A stretch of DNA of 5,413 nt from Burkholderiaceae bacterium (GTDB lineage Bacteria > Pseudomonadota > Gammaproteobacteria > Burkholderiales > Burkholderiaceae). Below, in pieces: positions 1 to 5,413 of the stretch. The stretch is taken from NCBI GenBank assembly GCA_022701965.1, contig JAKONL010000055.1, forward strand, positions 1 through 5,413. The letters run 5' to 3'. The position numbers and the translations under genes are program-made. The stretch's first letter is position 1; every line of letters begins with the position of its first letter. The notes under the pieces are model-generated. The model was not told the DNA's origin. It saw only the letters and a program-made list of their open reading frames with translations, and did not search any database.

Positions 1-656
1 CGCTGAACCTGGTGTTCGGCGTCGCGGCGGCCTGGGCCATCGCCAAGTACGAATTCCGCGGCAAGGCCGTGCTCACCACGCTGGTCGACCTGCCGTTCGC
101 GGTGTCGCCGGTGGTGGCGGGCCTGATCTACGTGCTGGTGTTCGGCGCGCAGGGGTGGTTCGGCCCGTGGCTGGCCGAGCACGACGTCAAGATCATCTTC
201 GCCGTGCCCGGCATCGTGCTGGCGACGGTCTTCGTGACTTTCCCGTTCATCGCGCGCGAACTCATTCCGCTGATGCAGTCGCAGGGCACCGACGAGGAGC
301 AGGCGGCCATCGTGCTGGGCGCTACCGGCTGGCAGACCTTCTGGCGCGTGACGCTGCCCAACATCAAGTGGGGCCTGCTCTACGGCGTGATCCTGTGCAA
401 TGCGCGGGCGATGGGCGAGTTCGGCGCGGTGTCGGTGGTGTCGGGCCACATCCGCGGCCAGACCAACACCATGCCGCTGCATGTCGAGGTGCTCTACAAC
501 GAATACCAATCGGTCGCCGCGTTCGCCGTGGCCTCGCTGCTGGCGATCCTGGCGCTCGTCACGCTGCTGATCAAGACGGTCATCGAGTGGCGCCACGAGC
601 GCGAGATGAAGCTGATCGCCGAACTGCCGCCGGAACGACCGCCGGCCACGCCCTGA
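1..656 (+). CDS. cysW: Sulfate/thiosulfate ABC transporter permease CysW, 5' end missing
   Basis: This is an inner-membrane permease subunit of the sulfate/thiosulfate importer (CysTWA plus a periplasmic binding protein), which feeds sulfate to assimilation and cysteine synthesis. The reading frame is open from base 3 and ends at TGA 654-656, leaving 217 residues. The family usually has about 280-300, so roughly the first quarter, including the start, lies outside the window. Hydrophobic spans lie near visible residues 30-50, 65-85, 125-144 and 173-193. The cytoplasmic EAA loop that docks onto the ATPase is at bases 294-359, reading [11 protein letters not shown] and ending in TLP. Family-typical stretches include [20 protein letters not shown] and the downstream [16 protein letters not shown]. 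cysA follows after 20 bases, as expected in a cys operon. The only oddity is the truncation by the window edge. The CysW rather than CysT assignment rests on these motifs and on the position directly before cysA. Confidence 0.95.
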   Translation, partial: LNLVFGVAAAWAIAKYEFRGKAVLTTLVDLPFAVSPVVAGLIYVLVFGAQGWFGPWLAEHDVKIIFAVPGIVLATVFVTFPFIARELIPLMQSQGTDEEQAAIVLGATGWQTFWRVTLPNIKWGLLYGVILCNARAMGEFGAVSVVSGHIRGQTNTMPLHVEVLYNEYQSVAAFAVASLLAILALVTLLIKTVIEWRHEREMKLIAELPPERPPATP

Positions 657-662
657 CGAGAT

Positions 663-670
663 AGAGAGAA
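663..670 (+). promoter_or_regulatory. Purine-rich ribosome binding site of cysA
   Basis: AGAGAGAA lies six bases before the cysA ATG, in the 20-base gap after cysW. It is a weak match to the Shine-Dalgarno consensus but the only purine run available. It supports the ATG at 677 as the start. Confidence 0.5.
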
Positions 671-676
671 CAAGAC

Positions 677-1780
677 ATGAGCATCGAAATCCGCAACATC
701 AGCAAGCAGTTCGGCGACTTCCGGGCGCTGAACGACGTCAATCTCGACATCGCCTCGGGCGAACTGGTCGCGCTGCTCGGTCCTTCGGGCTGCGGCAAGA
801 CCACGCTGCTGCGCATCATCGCGGGGCTGGAGACGGCCGACGCCGGCAGCATCCTGTTCTCCGGCGAGGACACGACCGAGGTGCATGTGCGCGAGCGGCA
901 GGTCGGCTTCGTGTTCCAGCACTACGCGCTGTTCCGCCACATGACGGTGTTCGAGAACGTCGCGTTCGGCCTGCGCGTGAAGCCGCGCAACCAGCGCCCC
1001 AGCGACGCGCAGATCAAGGCCAAGGTCACCGACCTGCTCAAGCTGGTGCAGCTCGACTGGCTGGCCGATCGCTATCCGTCGCAGCTCTCGGGCGGCCAGC
1101 GCCAGCGCATCGCGCTCGCCCGCGCACTCGCCGTCGAACCGAAGGTGCTGCTGCTCGACGAACCGTTCGGCGCGCTGGATGCCAAGGTGCGCAAGGAGCT
1201 GCGGCGCTGGCTGCGCCGGCTGCACGACGAGCTGCACGTGACCTCGATCTTCGTCACGCACGACCAGGAAGAGGCGCTCGAGGTCGCCGACCGCGTGGTC
1301 GTGATCAACAAGGGCCGCATCGAGCAGGTCGGCTCGCCGCAGGAGGTCTGGGACCATCCGGCGAGCCCGTTCGTCTACGGCTTCCTGGGCGACGTCAACC
1401 TGTTCCACGGCCGGGCCAACGACGGCGAGGTGCAGCTCGACGGCATGCGGCTCTCGTCGCCCGAGCACGTCGGTGCCCAGGACGCGAAGGCGATGGCGTA
1501 CGTACGGCCGCATGACCTCGAAGTCACGCGCTACGTACCCGGAGCAAGCGGCACGGGCGGCATCGTCGCCACGCTCGCGCGCGCGATCGTGGTCGGCCCG
1601 ACGGCGCGGCTGGAACTCCAGCCGGTCGAGTCGAATCCCGATAATCCGGCATCCGGGACCATCATCGAAGCGCAACTTCCTGCGCAACAGTTCCGGGACC
1701 TGGGTCTGAAGGATGGCGACACCGTCGTCGCCACGCCGCGGAGGGCCAAGGTGTTCGTCGAAGATTGGGTGTCTCCTTGA
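677..1780 (+). CDS. cysA: Sulfate/thiosulfate import ATP-binding protein CysA
   Basis: This is the cytoplasmic ATPase of the CysTWA importer; ATP hydrolysis drives sulfate or thiosulfate uptake. At 367 residues it matches the family (about 350-365). The nucleotide-binding domain is complete: Walker [10 protein letters not shown] at 35-43, Q-loop Gln81, ABC signature LSGGQ at 137-141, Walker B VLLLDEP at 157-163 with catalytic Glu162, D-loop ALD at 166-168 and H-loop His195 in THDQEEA. From about residue 235 a C-terminal TOBE-like regulatory domain follows; its start [11 protein letters not shown] and the YVRPHDLEV stretch are typical of CysA. The ATG start keeps the standard N-terminus ([13 protein letters not shown]) and has a purine run six bases upstream. 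The TGA stop at 1778-1780 overlaps the probable dsbB start, implying co-translation. Other import ATPases (PotA, MalK) share the fold, but the CysW neighbour and the C-terminal domain favour CysA. Confidence 0.97.
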   Translation: MSIEIRNISKQFGDFRALNDVNLDIASGELVALLGPSGCGKTTLLRIIAGLETADAGSILFSGEDTTEVHVRERQVGFVFQHYALFRHMTVFENVAFGLRVKPRNQRPSDAQIKAKVTDLLKLVQLDWLADRYPSQLSGGQRQRIALARALAVEPKVLLLDEPFGALDAKVRKELRRWLRRLHDELHVTSIFVTHDQEEALEVADRVVVINKGRIEQVGSPQEVWDHPASPFVYGFLGDVNLFHGRANDGEVQLDGMRLSSPEHVGAQDAKAMAYVRPHDLEVTRYVPGASGTGGIVATLARAIVVGPTARLELQPVESNPDNPASGTIIEAQLPAQQFRDLGLKDGDTVVATPRRAKVFVEDWVSP

Positions 1781-2310
1781 TCCACTGGTATTTCCGCTCG
1801 CCACGCCGGGCCCTGGCGCTGATCTGCGCCGCCTGCCTCGCCATGCTCGCCTTCGGCGCCTACCTGCAGCACGTCGTCGGCCTGGAACCGTGCCCGATGT
1901 GCATCGTGCAGCGCTACGCGCTGATGCTGGTGGCTGTGTTCACCGCCCTGGGCGCCTTGGCGCGGGGCCGCACCGGCCAGCGCATCGGCAGCGGCCTCGC
2001 GCTGCTGCTGGCGATCGGCGGCGCGTTCACGGCCGCCAAGCAGAGCCTGCTGCAGTGGTACCCGCCGGAGGTCGTGACCTGCGGGCGCGACATCTACGGA
2101 ATGATCGAGACCTTCCCGCTGCAGCGCGCGCTGCCGATGATCTTCCGCGGCAGTGGCGACTGCACCAAGATCGACTGGACGTTCCTCGGCCTGTCGATCG
2201 CGAACTGGTCGTTCATCGCGTTCGCCGTCTTCGCGGTGCTGCTGCTTCTGCTGATCGTGCGGCGCACGCCGATCACGGTCGCGCCGGCCGGACTGCGTCC
2301 GGTCGCCTGA
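1777..2310 (+). CDS. dsbB: Disulfide bond formation protein DsbB (TTG start)
   Basis: This inner-membrane protein reoxidises the periplasmic thiol oxidase DsbA and passes the electrons to ubiquinone. Numbered from the TTG at 1777 it has 177 residues, matching E. coli DsbB (176). Four membrane spans lie near 10-30, 43-62, 69-88 and 141-162. The redox pairs are present: Cys39-Cys42 (CPMC) in the first periplasmic loop, and Cys102 and Cys129 in the second. Arg46, four residues after Cys42, corresponds to the conserved quinone-site Arg48 of E. coli. [20 protein letters not shown] is strongly family-typical. No in-frame ATG precedes the first membrane span; the first one (1843) falls inside it. 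TTG 1777 overlaps the cysA stop as TTGA and gives a normal N-terminus ([11 protein letters not shown]). TTG 1765 would add four residues and is the alternative. The family call is firm; the exact start is not. Confidence 0.93.
   Translation: MIHWYFRSPRRALALICAACLAMLAFGAYLQHVVGLEPCPMCIVQRYALMLVAVFTALGALARGRTGQRIGSGLALLLAIGGAFTAAKQSLLQWYPPEVVTCGRDIYGMIETFPLQRALPMIFRGSGDCTKIDWTFLGLSIANWSFIAFAVFAVLLLLLIVRRTPITVAPAGLRPVA
2285..2305 (+). repeat. GC-rich inverted repeat at the dsbB 3' end
   Basis: CCGGAC (2288-2293) and GTCCGG (2297-2302) are perfectly complementary around a 3-base TGC loop. The stem extends by a G-U, a G-C and a C-G pair to nine pairs. It lies in the last codons of dsbB and no T-run follows, so it is not a standard intrinsic terminator. 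It might still act as a 3' stabiliser or weak terminator for the cys-dsbB transcript, or be a codon coincidence in GC-rich DNA. Confidence 0.4.
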
Positions 2311-2316
2311 AGCGGC

Positions 2317-3207
2317 TCAGCCCTTGCCCCGGACTCCGGCGAATTCCGGAACGAGCGCGCCGACCGCAGCGAGCGTCGCCTGGCGCTGCGCCACGGTGGC
2401 CGCGGTCGCACCGGTCAGGTAGGCCGTCACGAGCAGCGGCGCCGCGTCCGTGGCGGGCGGCCACACGATCGCGATGTCGTTGCTCGTGCCGTTGCCGCCC
2501 GAACCCGTCTTGTCGCCGACCCGCCAGCCTGGGGGCAGGCCGGCACGGATCTGCCTGTCGCCGGTGGTGTTGCCGACCAGCCAGGCCTGCAACCGCTCGC
2601 GCGAAGCGGCCTCCAGCGTCCTGTCGACCAGCAGTTTCCTCATCAGGCCGGCCATCGCCGCGGGCGTGGTCGTGTCGCGCTCGTCGCCCGGCGTGCCTTC
2701 GTTGAGCAGCGGCTCGTTGCGGTCGAGTCGCGTGACCCGGTCGCCGAGTGCACGCGCGAAGCCGGTGAGTCCGGCCGGGCCGCCGAAGCTCGCGAGCATC
2801 AGGTTGGCGGCGGTGTTGTCGCTGACGGCGACGGCCGCCTCGCAGAGCTGCGCCATCGCCATCGTCCTGCCGGCGTTCGGGCCCGTCACCGGGGAATACG
2901 GAACCAACTCCGCGGTCGGCGGAATGGCAACGGCACGCGCGAGGTCGTCGAGGCCGCTGTCCGCGCGCTGGACGACGAAGGCCGCCGCGAGGAACTTGAA
3001 GGTGCTGCACATGGGAAAGCGCTCGTCGGCACGGTAGGCCAGCGTGCGGCCCGAGCCGGTGTCGAGCATGAAGACGCCCAGGCGGCCGCCGCTCGCCGCC
3101 TCGATGCGCCGGAACGACTCGTCCTGGCCGGCGGGCCGTGCCGGAGCACCAACCGCTGCCGTGACCAGCATCCCGCCGATGCCGAGGGAAAACAGCCGTC
3201 GATGCAT
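2317..3207 (-). CDS. bla: Class A (Ser) beta-lactamase with Tat-like signal peptide
   Basis: This periplasmic enzyme hydrolyses beta-lactams through an acyl-serine intermediate. The 296-residue length is normal for the class. All hallmark motifs are present: STFK at 68-71 (nucleophile Ser68, general base Lys71), SDN at 129-131, the omega loop with Glu165 and Asn169 in NEPLLN, and KTGS at 233-236. DRNEPLLNE and GDERDTTTP are intact. The part after KTG reads GGNGTSND, closer to CTX-M/L2/PenA-type enzymes than to TEM. Cys67 (Ambler 69) is present, but the Ambler 238 position is Gly, so the carbapenemase-type Cys69-Cys238 bridge is absent. The N-terminus (MHRRLFSLGIGGML, then an Ala-rich stretch to about residue 25) has the RRxF pattern of Tat signals. 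The start is 11 bases after the stop of the upstream NTPase gene and lacks a good ribosome binding site, suggesting coupled translation. No divergent AmpR/PenR-type regulator adjoins. The substrate range cannot be read from sequence. Confidence 0.95.
   Translation of the reverse strand: MHRRLFSLGIGGMLVTAAVGAPARPAGQDESFRRIEAASGGRLGVFMLDTGSGRTLAYRADERFPMCSTFKFLAAAFVVQRADSGLDDLARAVAIPPTAELVPYSPVTGPNAGRTMAMAQLCEAAVAVSDNTAANLMLASFGGPAGLTGFARALGDRVTRLDRNEPLLNEGTPGDERDTTTPAAMAGLMRKLLVDRTLEAASRERLQAWLVGNTTGDRQIRAGLPPGWRVGDKTGSGGNGTSNDIAIVWPPATDAAPLLVTAYLTGATAATVAQRQATLAAVGALVPEFAGVRGKG
2335..2350 (-). repeat. Short inverted repeat at the bla 3' end
   Basis: TCCGG (2335-2339) and CCGGA (2346-2350) are complementary around CGAATT. 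The repeat lies in the last codons of the beta-lactamase and has no U-tract after it on the - strand. It may be a transcript-end hairpin for the leftward operon, but five pairs could be chance. Confidence 0.25.
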
Positions 3208-3218
3208 GCCGCCGCCGG

Positions 3219-3911
3219 TCAGAGCGGCAGCGTGTCGAACGCGGCGTAGGCGGTGGCGAGCCAGGTCTTGACGCGCTGGCGTTCGAGCAGGCCCAGCGCG
3301 TGCGCGCCCTCGCGGTCGTTCACGGCCTTCCAGAAGCTGGTGTTGTGCGCGTCGATCTTGCGCATGCTCGCCTCGTGCAGGCGCGGCAGGGTGATCACGC
3401 GGGCCGCGGCGTCGGTCGCCTTGGTCATCGACGGCGAACCGAGCAGCACGCCGAAGTCGCTGCCGCGGCCGTAGTTCTGCACCACGATGTAGTTCGGGCG
3501 ATGGCCGAAGGTGTCGATGAGCGTGCCGAGCAGGTCGCTCGAATCCTTGCCGTCGTCCATCACGTGCCAGAAGTTGACCGCCACGCCGAGCTCGGCGAAG
3601 ACGTCGAGCAGGTCGGATTCCTTGATCCAGCGGGCCAGCGGCGCCAGCGTCTGCGCCGCGAGGTCGACGATCACGTTCTGCTGCGGGTTGCTCTCGAAGC
3701 CGTTGACGATGGTGTCGAGCCCTTCGAAGCTGTCGACCACCACCGGCGAGGCGAAGCCTTCGTAGAAGCGCGTGAACGAGCTGTGCGAGCGGTCGGTGTC
3801 GAAGCCGGTGAAGGGGCGGTTGCGGTCGATGAAGTACTGGGCGAGCACGCGCGCGGTGACCGACTTGCCGACACCGCCTTTTTCGCCGCCGATGAAATTG
3901 ATGGAGCTCAT
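3219..3911 (-). CDS. ParA/MinD-fold P-loop NTPase, TraL/MobD/StbB-like
   Basis: This is a 230-residue cytosolic ATPase of the deviant Walker A (SIMIBI) class. The motif EKGGVGKS (residues 10-17) carries the signature Lys11 and the P-loop Lys16. A switch I-type FDTDRSH follows at 37-43, and a Walker B strand NVIVDL at 79-84 ends near Asp83. There is no signal peptide or membrane span, and no N-terminal DNA-binding domain as in long ParA proteins. Spacing and phrases such as AQYFIDR, GFDTDRS, DTIVNGF and the C-terminal RQRVKTWL resemble, from memory, plasmid mobilisation ATPases (RP4 TraL, MobD) and StbB; close chromosomal relatives are often labelled 'mobilization protein'. No parB, relaxase or transfer gene is visible nearby. 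The ATG at 3909-3911 is preceded by a weak GGAA and starts just before the P-loop, as usual. The stop is 11 bases from bla. The fold is firm; the biological role is unknown. Confidence 0.85.
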   Translation of the reverse strand: MSSINFIGGEKGGVGKSVTARVLAQYFIDRNRPFTGFDTDRSHSSFTRFYEGFASPVVVDSFEGLDTIVNGFESNPQQNVIVDLAAQTLAPLARWIKESDLLDVFAELGVAVNFWHVMDDGKDSSDLLGTLIDTFGHRPNYIVVQNYGRGSDFGVLLGSPSMTKATDAAARVITLPRLHEASMRKIDAHNTSFWKAVNDREGAHALGLLERQRVKTWLATAYAAFDTLPL

Positions 3912-3936
3912 GTGGTTTCCGATGGAAGAGGATCTT

Positions 3937-3952
3937 GGAGGAGGGAGGAGGG
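3937..3952. repeat. Purine tract of G-doublets and triplets between hipA and the NTPase gene
   Basis: The 16 bases GGAGGAGGGAGGAGGG consist only of G and A on the + strand, with five G-runs separated by single A residues. On the - strand the same tract is a C/T run in the leader of the NTPase gene, about 25 bases before its ATG. It could form a two-layer G-quadruplex in the non-transcript strand, or be simple low-complexity sequence. On the - strand it cannot be a Shine-Dalgarno sequence. Confidence 0.5.
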
Positions 3953-3960
3953 CAACCGCG

Positions 3961-3989
3961 CCGATTCGAGGAAAACCGCACGGAATCAG
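3961..3989. promoter_or_regulatory. Imperfect dyad in the hipA-NTPase gap
   Basis: CCGATTC (3961-3967) and GAATCAG (3983-3989) form an inverted repeat with one mismatch around 15 bases. It is in the only substantial non-coding gap of the window, 50-78 bases upstream of the NTPase start and just after the hipA stop. It could be an operator for the NTPase-bla pair or a weak hairpin at the hipA transcript end. I found no convincing -35/-10 pair in the gap. The dyad may be chance. Confidence 0.25.
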
Positions 3990-3998
3990 CCGCGCATT

Positions 3999-5315
3999 TT
4001 AGGTGCCGCGTCGAGCCAGTCCTTGCGCGAGCGGATGCGATTCGAGCCGGTCGCGCATGCGTCGCTTCCACGGCGCGGGCAGCGCGGACGCCTCTGTCAT
4101 CGCCGGCCAGGCCGCGCGTGCCGCACGCACGGTGTCGGCGATGGTGCGCCGCGTCAGGGGCTCGTTCACGCCGGCCGAGTAGCAGAAGGCGCGCACCGAG
4201 GCTGGCGTGAAGAACGGCGGGCGGGAGGCGCGCGATGTCGTGGCGGGGGCCTTGGGGCGCGGTGGCTGGGGCACCAGCGGCAGCGCATGGCCGTCGGCGC
4301 CCTGCATCGCGTCGTAGGCGACGATGTCGTAGGCCGGCGCGAGGCGCGGCGCGATCCCGTCGGCATACAGCACGCCGAAGTTCTTCAGGTGCGCATCGGG
4401 ATTGCCGAGCAGGTCGTTCACCACCAGGCGCCGGACGAGTTCCAGCACCGCCGCTTCGCCCAGCGACGCGAAGGCCTGCATCGCGAGCGCCATCGCGAGG
4501 TAGCTCGATCCGTACTTGTGCTGCGGATCGACGGCCAGCACCTGCGCGAAGTCCTCGAAGTGGATGCGCCGGGCGCCGTCGCGATCGAAGCGGGTGACGG
4601 CCAGGAATTCGGGTTCGTCGGGCAGCGCGTAGCTGTGCTCGGCGTCGATGGCCGATAGCGGCGCGAGCCGGGCCTCGCAGGTGTCGACGCCGGCCGCGCG
4701 CGCCAGGTCGAGCGAGAGCATTTCCAGCTGCGGCATGTGCGGCCGGCCGGCGACCGGCAGCTTGGCGATCACGCGCGTGCTGCTGCCGGCGCGGGTGCGC
4801 GCCACGTAGCGCCCGCCCTGGAGGCGCAGGCCCAGCTTGGGCTGCACGCCCGAGACGGAGATTCCCTGCGGCATCGGCAGCGCGGTCACCGTCATCTCGA
4901 GCGCATCCTGGTCCTGCGTGACCAGTCGCTGCAGCGTCGCGCGGTCGACGGTCGCGGGCCGCGCGCTGACGGCGCCCGGGAGGTCGCCGCCGCAGGCCGC
5001 CAGCAGTTCGAAATGGTCGTCCTCGCGGCAGCCGCGCAGTTGCGCGATATGGGTTCGGAGGACGCCCTCGGGAAGAAGGTTCTGGAAGAAAGCCGGCAGG
5101 CGTCCGCCCTGGGCGTTGAAGAGCGGATTGCGCACGTCGCTCCAGAGCGCCGACTGCGCCGCGCCGTCGGCCGCCAGCATCGACAGCGACAGCACCTGCG
5201 CGGGCGGCGAGGCCACCAGCGCCGGCTCGGCCACGAAACGGCACAGGTCGGCGAACTGGAACAGCTTGCCGAACGGCTGCGTGCCGAGCGCGATGTCGAG
5301 GATCTTGACGTTCAT
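3999..5315 (-). CDS. hipA: HipA-family Ser/Thr kinase toxin
   Basis: The archetype, E. coli HipA, phosphorylates glutamyl-tRNA synthetase, halting translation and producing drug-tolerant persisters; its partner HipB neutralises it and represses the operon. At 438 residues this protein matches E. coli HipA (440). The N-terminal subdomain ends in LPAFFQNLLPEG (73-84). The P-loop-like ISVSGVQPKL (152-161) holds Ser153 and Ser155; one should correspond to the autophosphorylated Ser150. Lys185 in VIAKLPV fits the ATP-binding lysine, Asp307 in GNPDAHLKNF the catalytic aspartate, and Asp330 in PAYDIVAYD the metal-binding aspartate. The kinase core thus looks intact. A Pro-rich stretch (about 348-368) before the final helical part is poorly conserved by eye. 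The ATG overlaps the stop of the preceding gene as ATGA, the usual hipB-hipA arrangement. The family is secure; the substrate and toxicity are inferred and may differ from E. coli. Confidence 0.9.
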   Translation of the reverse strand: MNVKILDIALGTQPFGKLFQFADLCRFVAEPALVASPPAQVLSLSMLAADGAAQSALWSDVRNPLFNAQGGRLPAFFQNLLPEGVLRTHIAQLRGCREDDHFELLAACGGDLPGAVSARPATVDRATLQRLVTQDQDALEMTVTALPMPQGISVSGVQPKLGLRLQGGRYVARTRAGSSTRVIAKLPVAGRPHMPQLEMLSLDLARAAGVDTCEARLAPLSAIDAEHSYALPDEPEFLAVTRFDRDGARRIHFEDFAQVLAVDPQHKYGSSYLAMALAMQAFASLGEAAVLELVRRLVVNDLLGNPDAHLKNFGVLYADGIAPRLAPAYDIVAYDAMQGADGHALPLVPQPPRPKAPATTSRASRPPFFTPASVRAFCYSAGVNEPLTRRTIADTVRAARAAWPAMTEASALPAPWKRRMRDRLESHPLAQGLARRGT

Positions 5316-5413
5316 CGCCCGTCACCCATGCCGGTACCGGTCTCGGGTCCGTCGATCGCCGGCAGGGCGCCGGCCAGGCGGTCGCCGATGCGGGTGGCGA
5401 CCGGCCGGTAGAC
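5312..5413 (-). CDS. C-terminal tail of a gene preceding hipA, possibly a HipB-like antitoxin
   Basis: On the - strand a frame is open from the window edge (base 5413) to TGA at 5314-5312, giving 33 residues: VYRPVATRIGDRLAG, then a Pro/Gly/Asp-rich end. The stop overlaps the hipA ATG by four bases (ATGA), a typical sign of translational coupling. In hipBA loci the gene before hipA encodes a small helix-turn-helix antitoxin and autorepressor, so this is probably its C-terminus. No helix-turn-helix is visible in the 33 residues and the tail itself is not recognisable, so the identity rests on position alone. Confidence 0.55.
   Translation of the reverse strand, partial: VYRPVATRIGDRLAGALPAIDGPETGTGMGDGR

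Noticed and set aside
1497..1506. A perfect palindrome CGTACGTACG inside cysA.
   Set aside because: It encodes part of the conserved YVRP stretch of CysA and is isolated, so a coding coincidence is the simplest reading.
494..1804. A 436-codon antisense open frame across cysA.
   Set aside because: It lies wholly over well-conserved cysW/cysA sequence, has low-complexity Arg/Ala/Asp/Leu composition and no recognisable domain. Such frames are common in high-G+C DNA.
2317..3207. The beta-lactamase as a KPC/SME-type carbapenemase because of Cys before the active serine.
   Set aside because: The partner cysteine at Ambler 238 is replaced by Gly, and Cys69 is also present in CTX-M and PenA-type enzymes.
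3300..4658. A 452-codon + strand open frame opposite the NTPase gene and hipA.
   Set aside because: It is a shadow of two recognisable genes, rich in Arg, Val, His and Glu, and runs through the non-coding gap with no domain signal.
2317..5325. A single 1002-codon open frame on the - strand that ends as the beta-lactamase, suggesting a giant fusion protein.
   Set aside because: Upstream of 3207 the frame is an Arg/Ala/Pro-rich shadow of hipA and the NTPase gene, both complete in other frames. The beta-lactamase has its own start and signal peptide at 3207.
5331..5340. A perfect 10-base palindrome CCGGTACCGG just upstream of hipA, considered as a HipB operator.
   Set aside because: It lies inside the coding tail of the preceding gene, has no second copy nearby and differs from the TATCC-N8-GGATA pattern of E. 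coli hip operators.
4737..5411. A 224-codon + strand open frame opposite the hipA 5' half.
   Set aside because: It is antisense to conserved HipA coding sequence, with repetitive Arg/Ala/Leu composition and no motif.

Overview
The window is G+C-rich throughout, with strong G/C bias at third codon positions and many long spurious antisense frames. The CysW, CysA and DsbB sequences look like those of Burkholderiales, probably a Comamonadaceae-type bacterium (Variovorax/Acidovorax-like). That placement comes from remembered family similarity, not from a search. Coding density is very high: only one gap exceeds 25 bases (87 bases at 3912-3998), and no stretch of more than 300 bases lacks a gene.

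The left half (1-2310) is read on the + strand as one compact operon. It holds the 3' three quarters of cysW (sulfate ABC permease), cysA (its ATPase, 20 bases later) and dsbB (the quinone-linked membrane oxidase of the periplasmic disulfide pathway). dsbB has no suitable ATG. It most likely begins at a TTG that overlaps the cysA stop codon, so sulfate uptake and disulfide formation appear to share a transcript here.

The right half (2317-5413) is read on the - strand. In transcription order it holds: the last 33 codons of an unidentified gene that overlaps the next by ATGA and, by position, is probably a HipB-type antitoxin; a full-length HipA-family Ser/Thr kinase toxin; an 87-base gap with a purine tract and an imperfect dyad; a ParA/MinD-fold P-loop NTPase whose layout recalls the plasmid transfer proteins TraL/MobD and StbB; and, 11 bases later, a complete class A beta-lactamase with a Tat-like signal peptide. 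The beta-lactamase and dsbB stop codons converge with only 6 bases between them, and each 3' end carries a GC-rich inverted repeat without a U-tract.

The most notable point is the right-hand cluster. A persistence-type kinase, a conjugation-type NTPase with no visible partner and an exported beta-lactamase are packed in one direction, and the last two look translationally coupled. No transposase, integrase, tRNA, rRNA or CRISPR array was seen, so the cluster cannot be shown to be mobile from this window.
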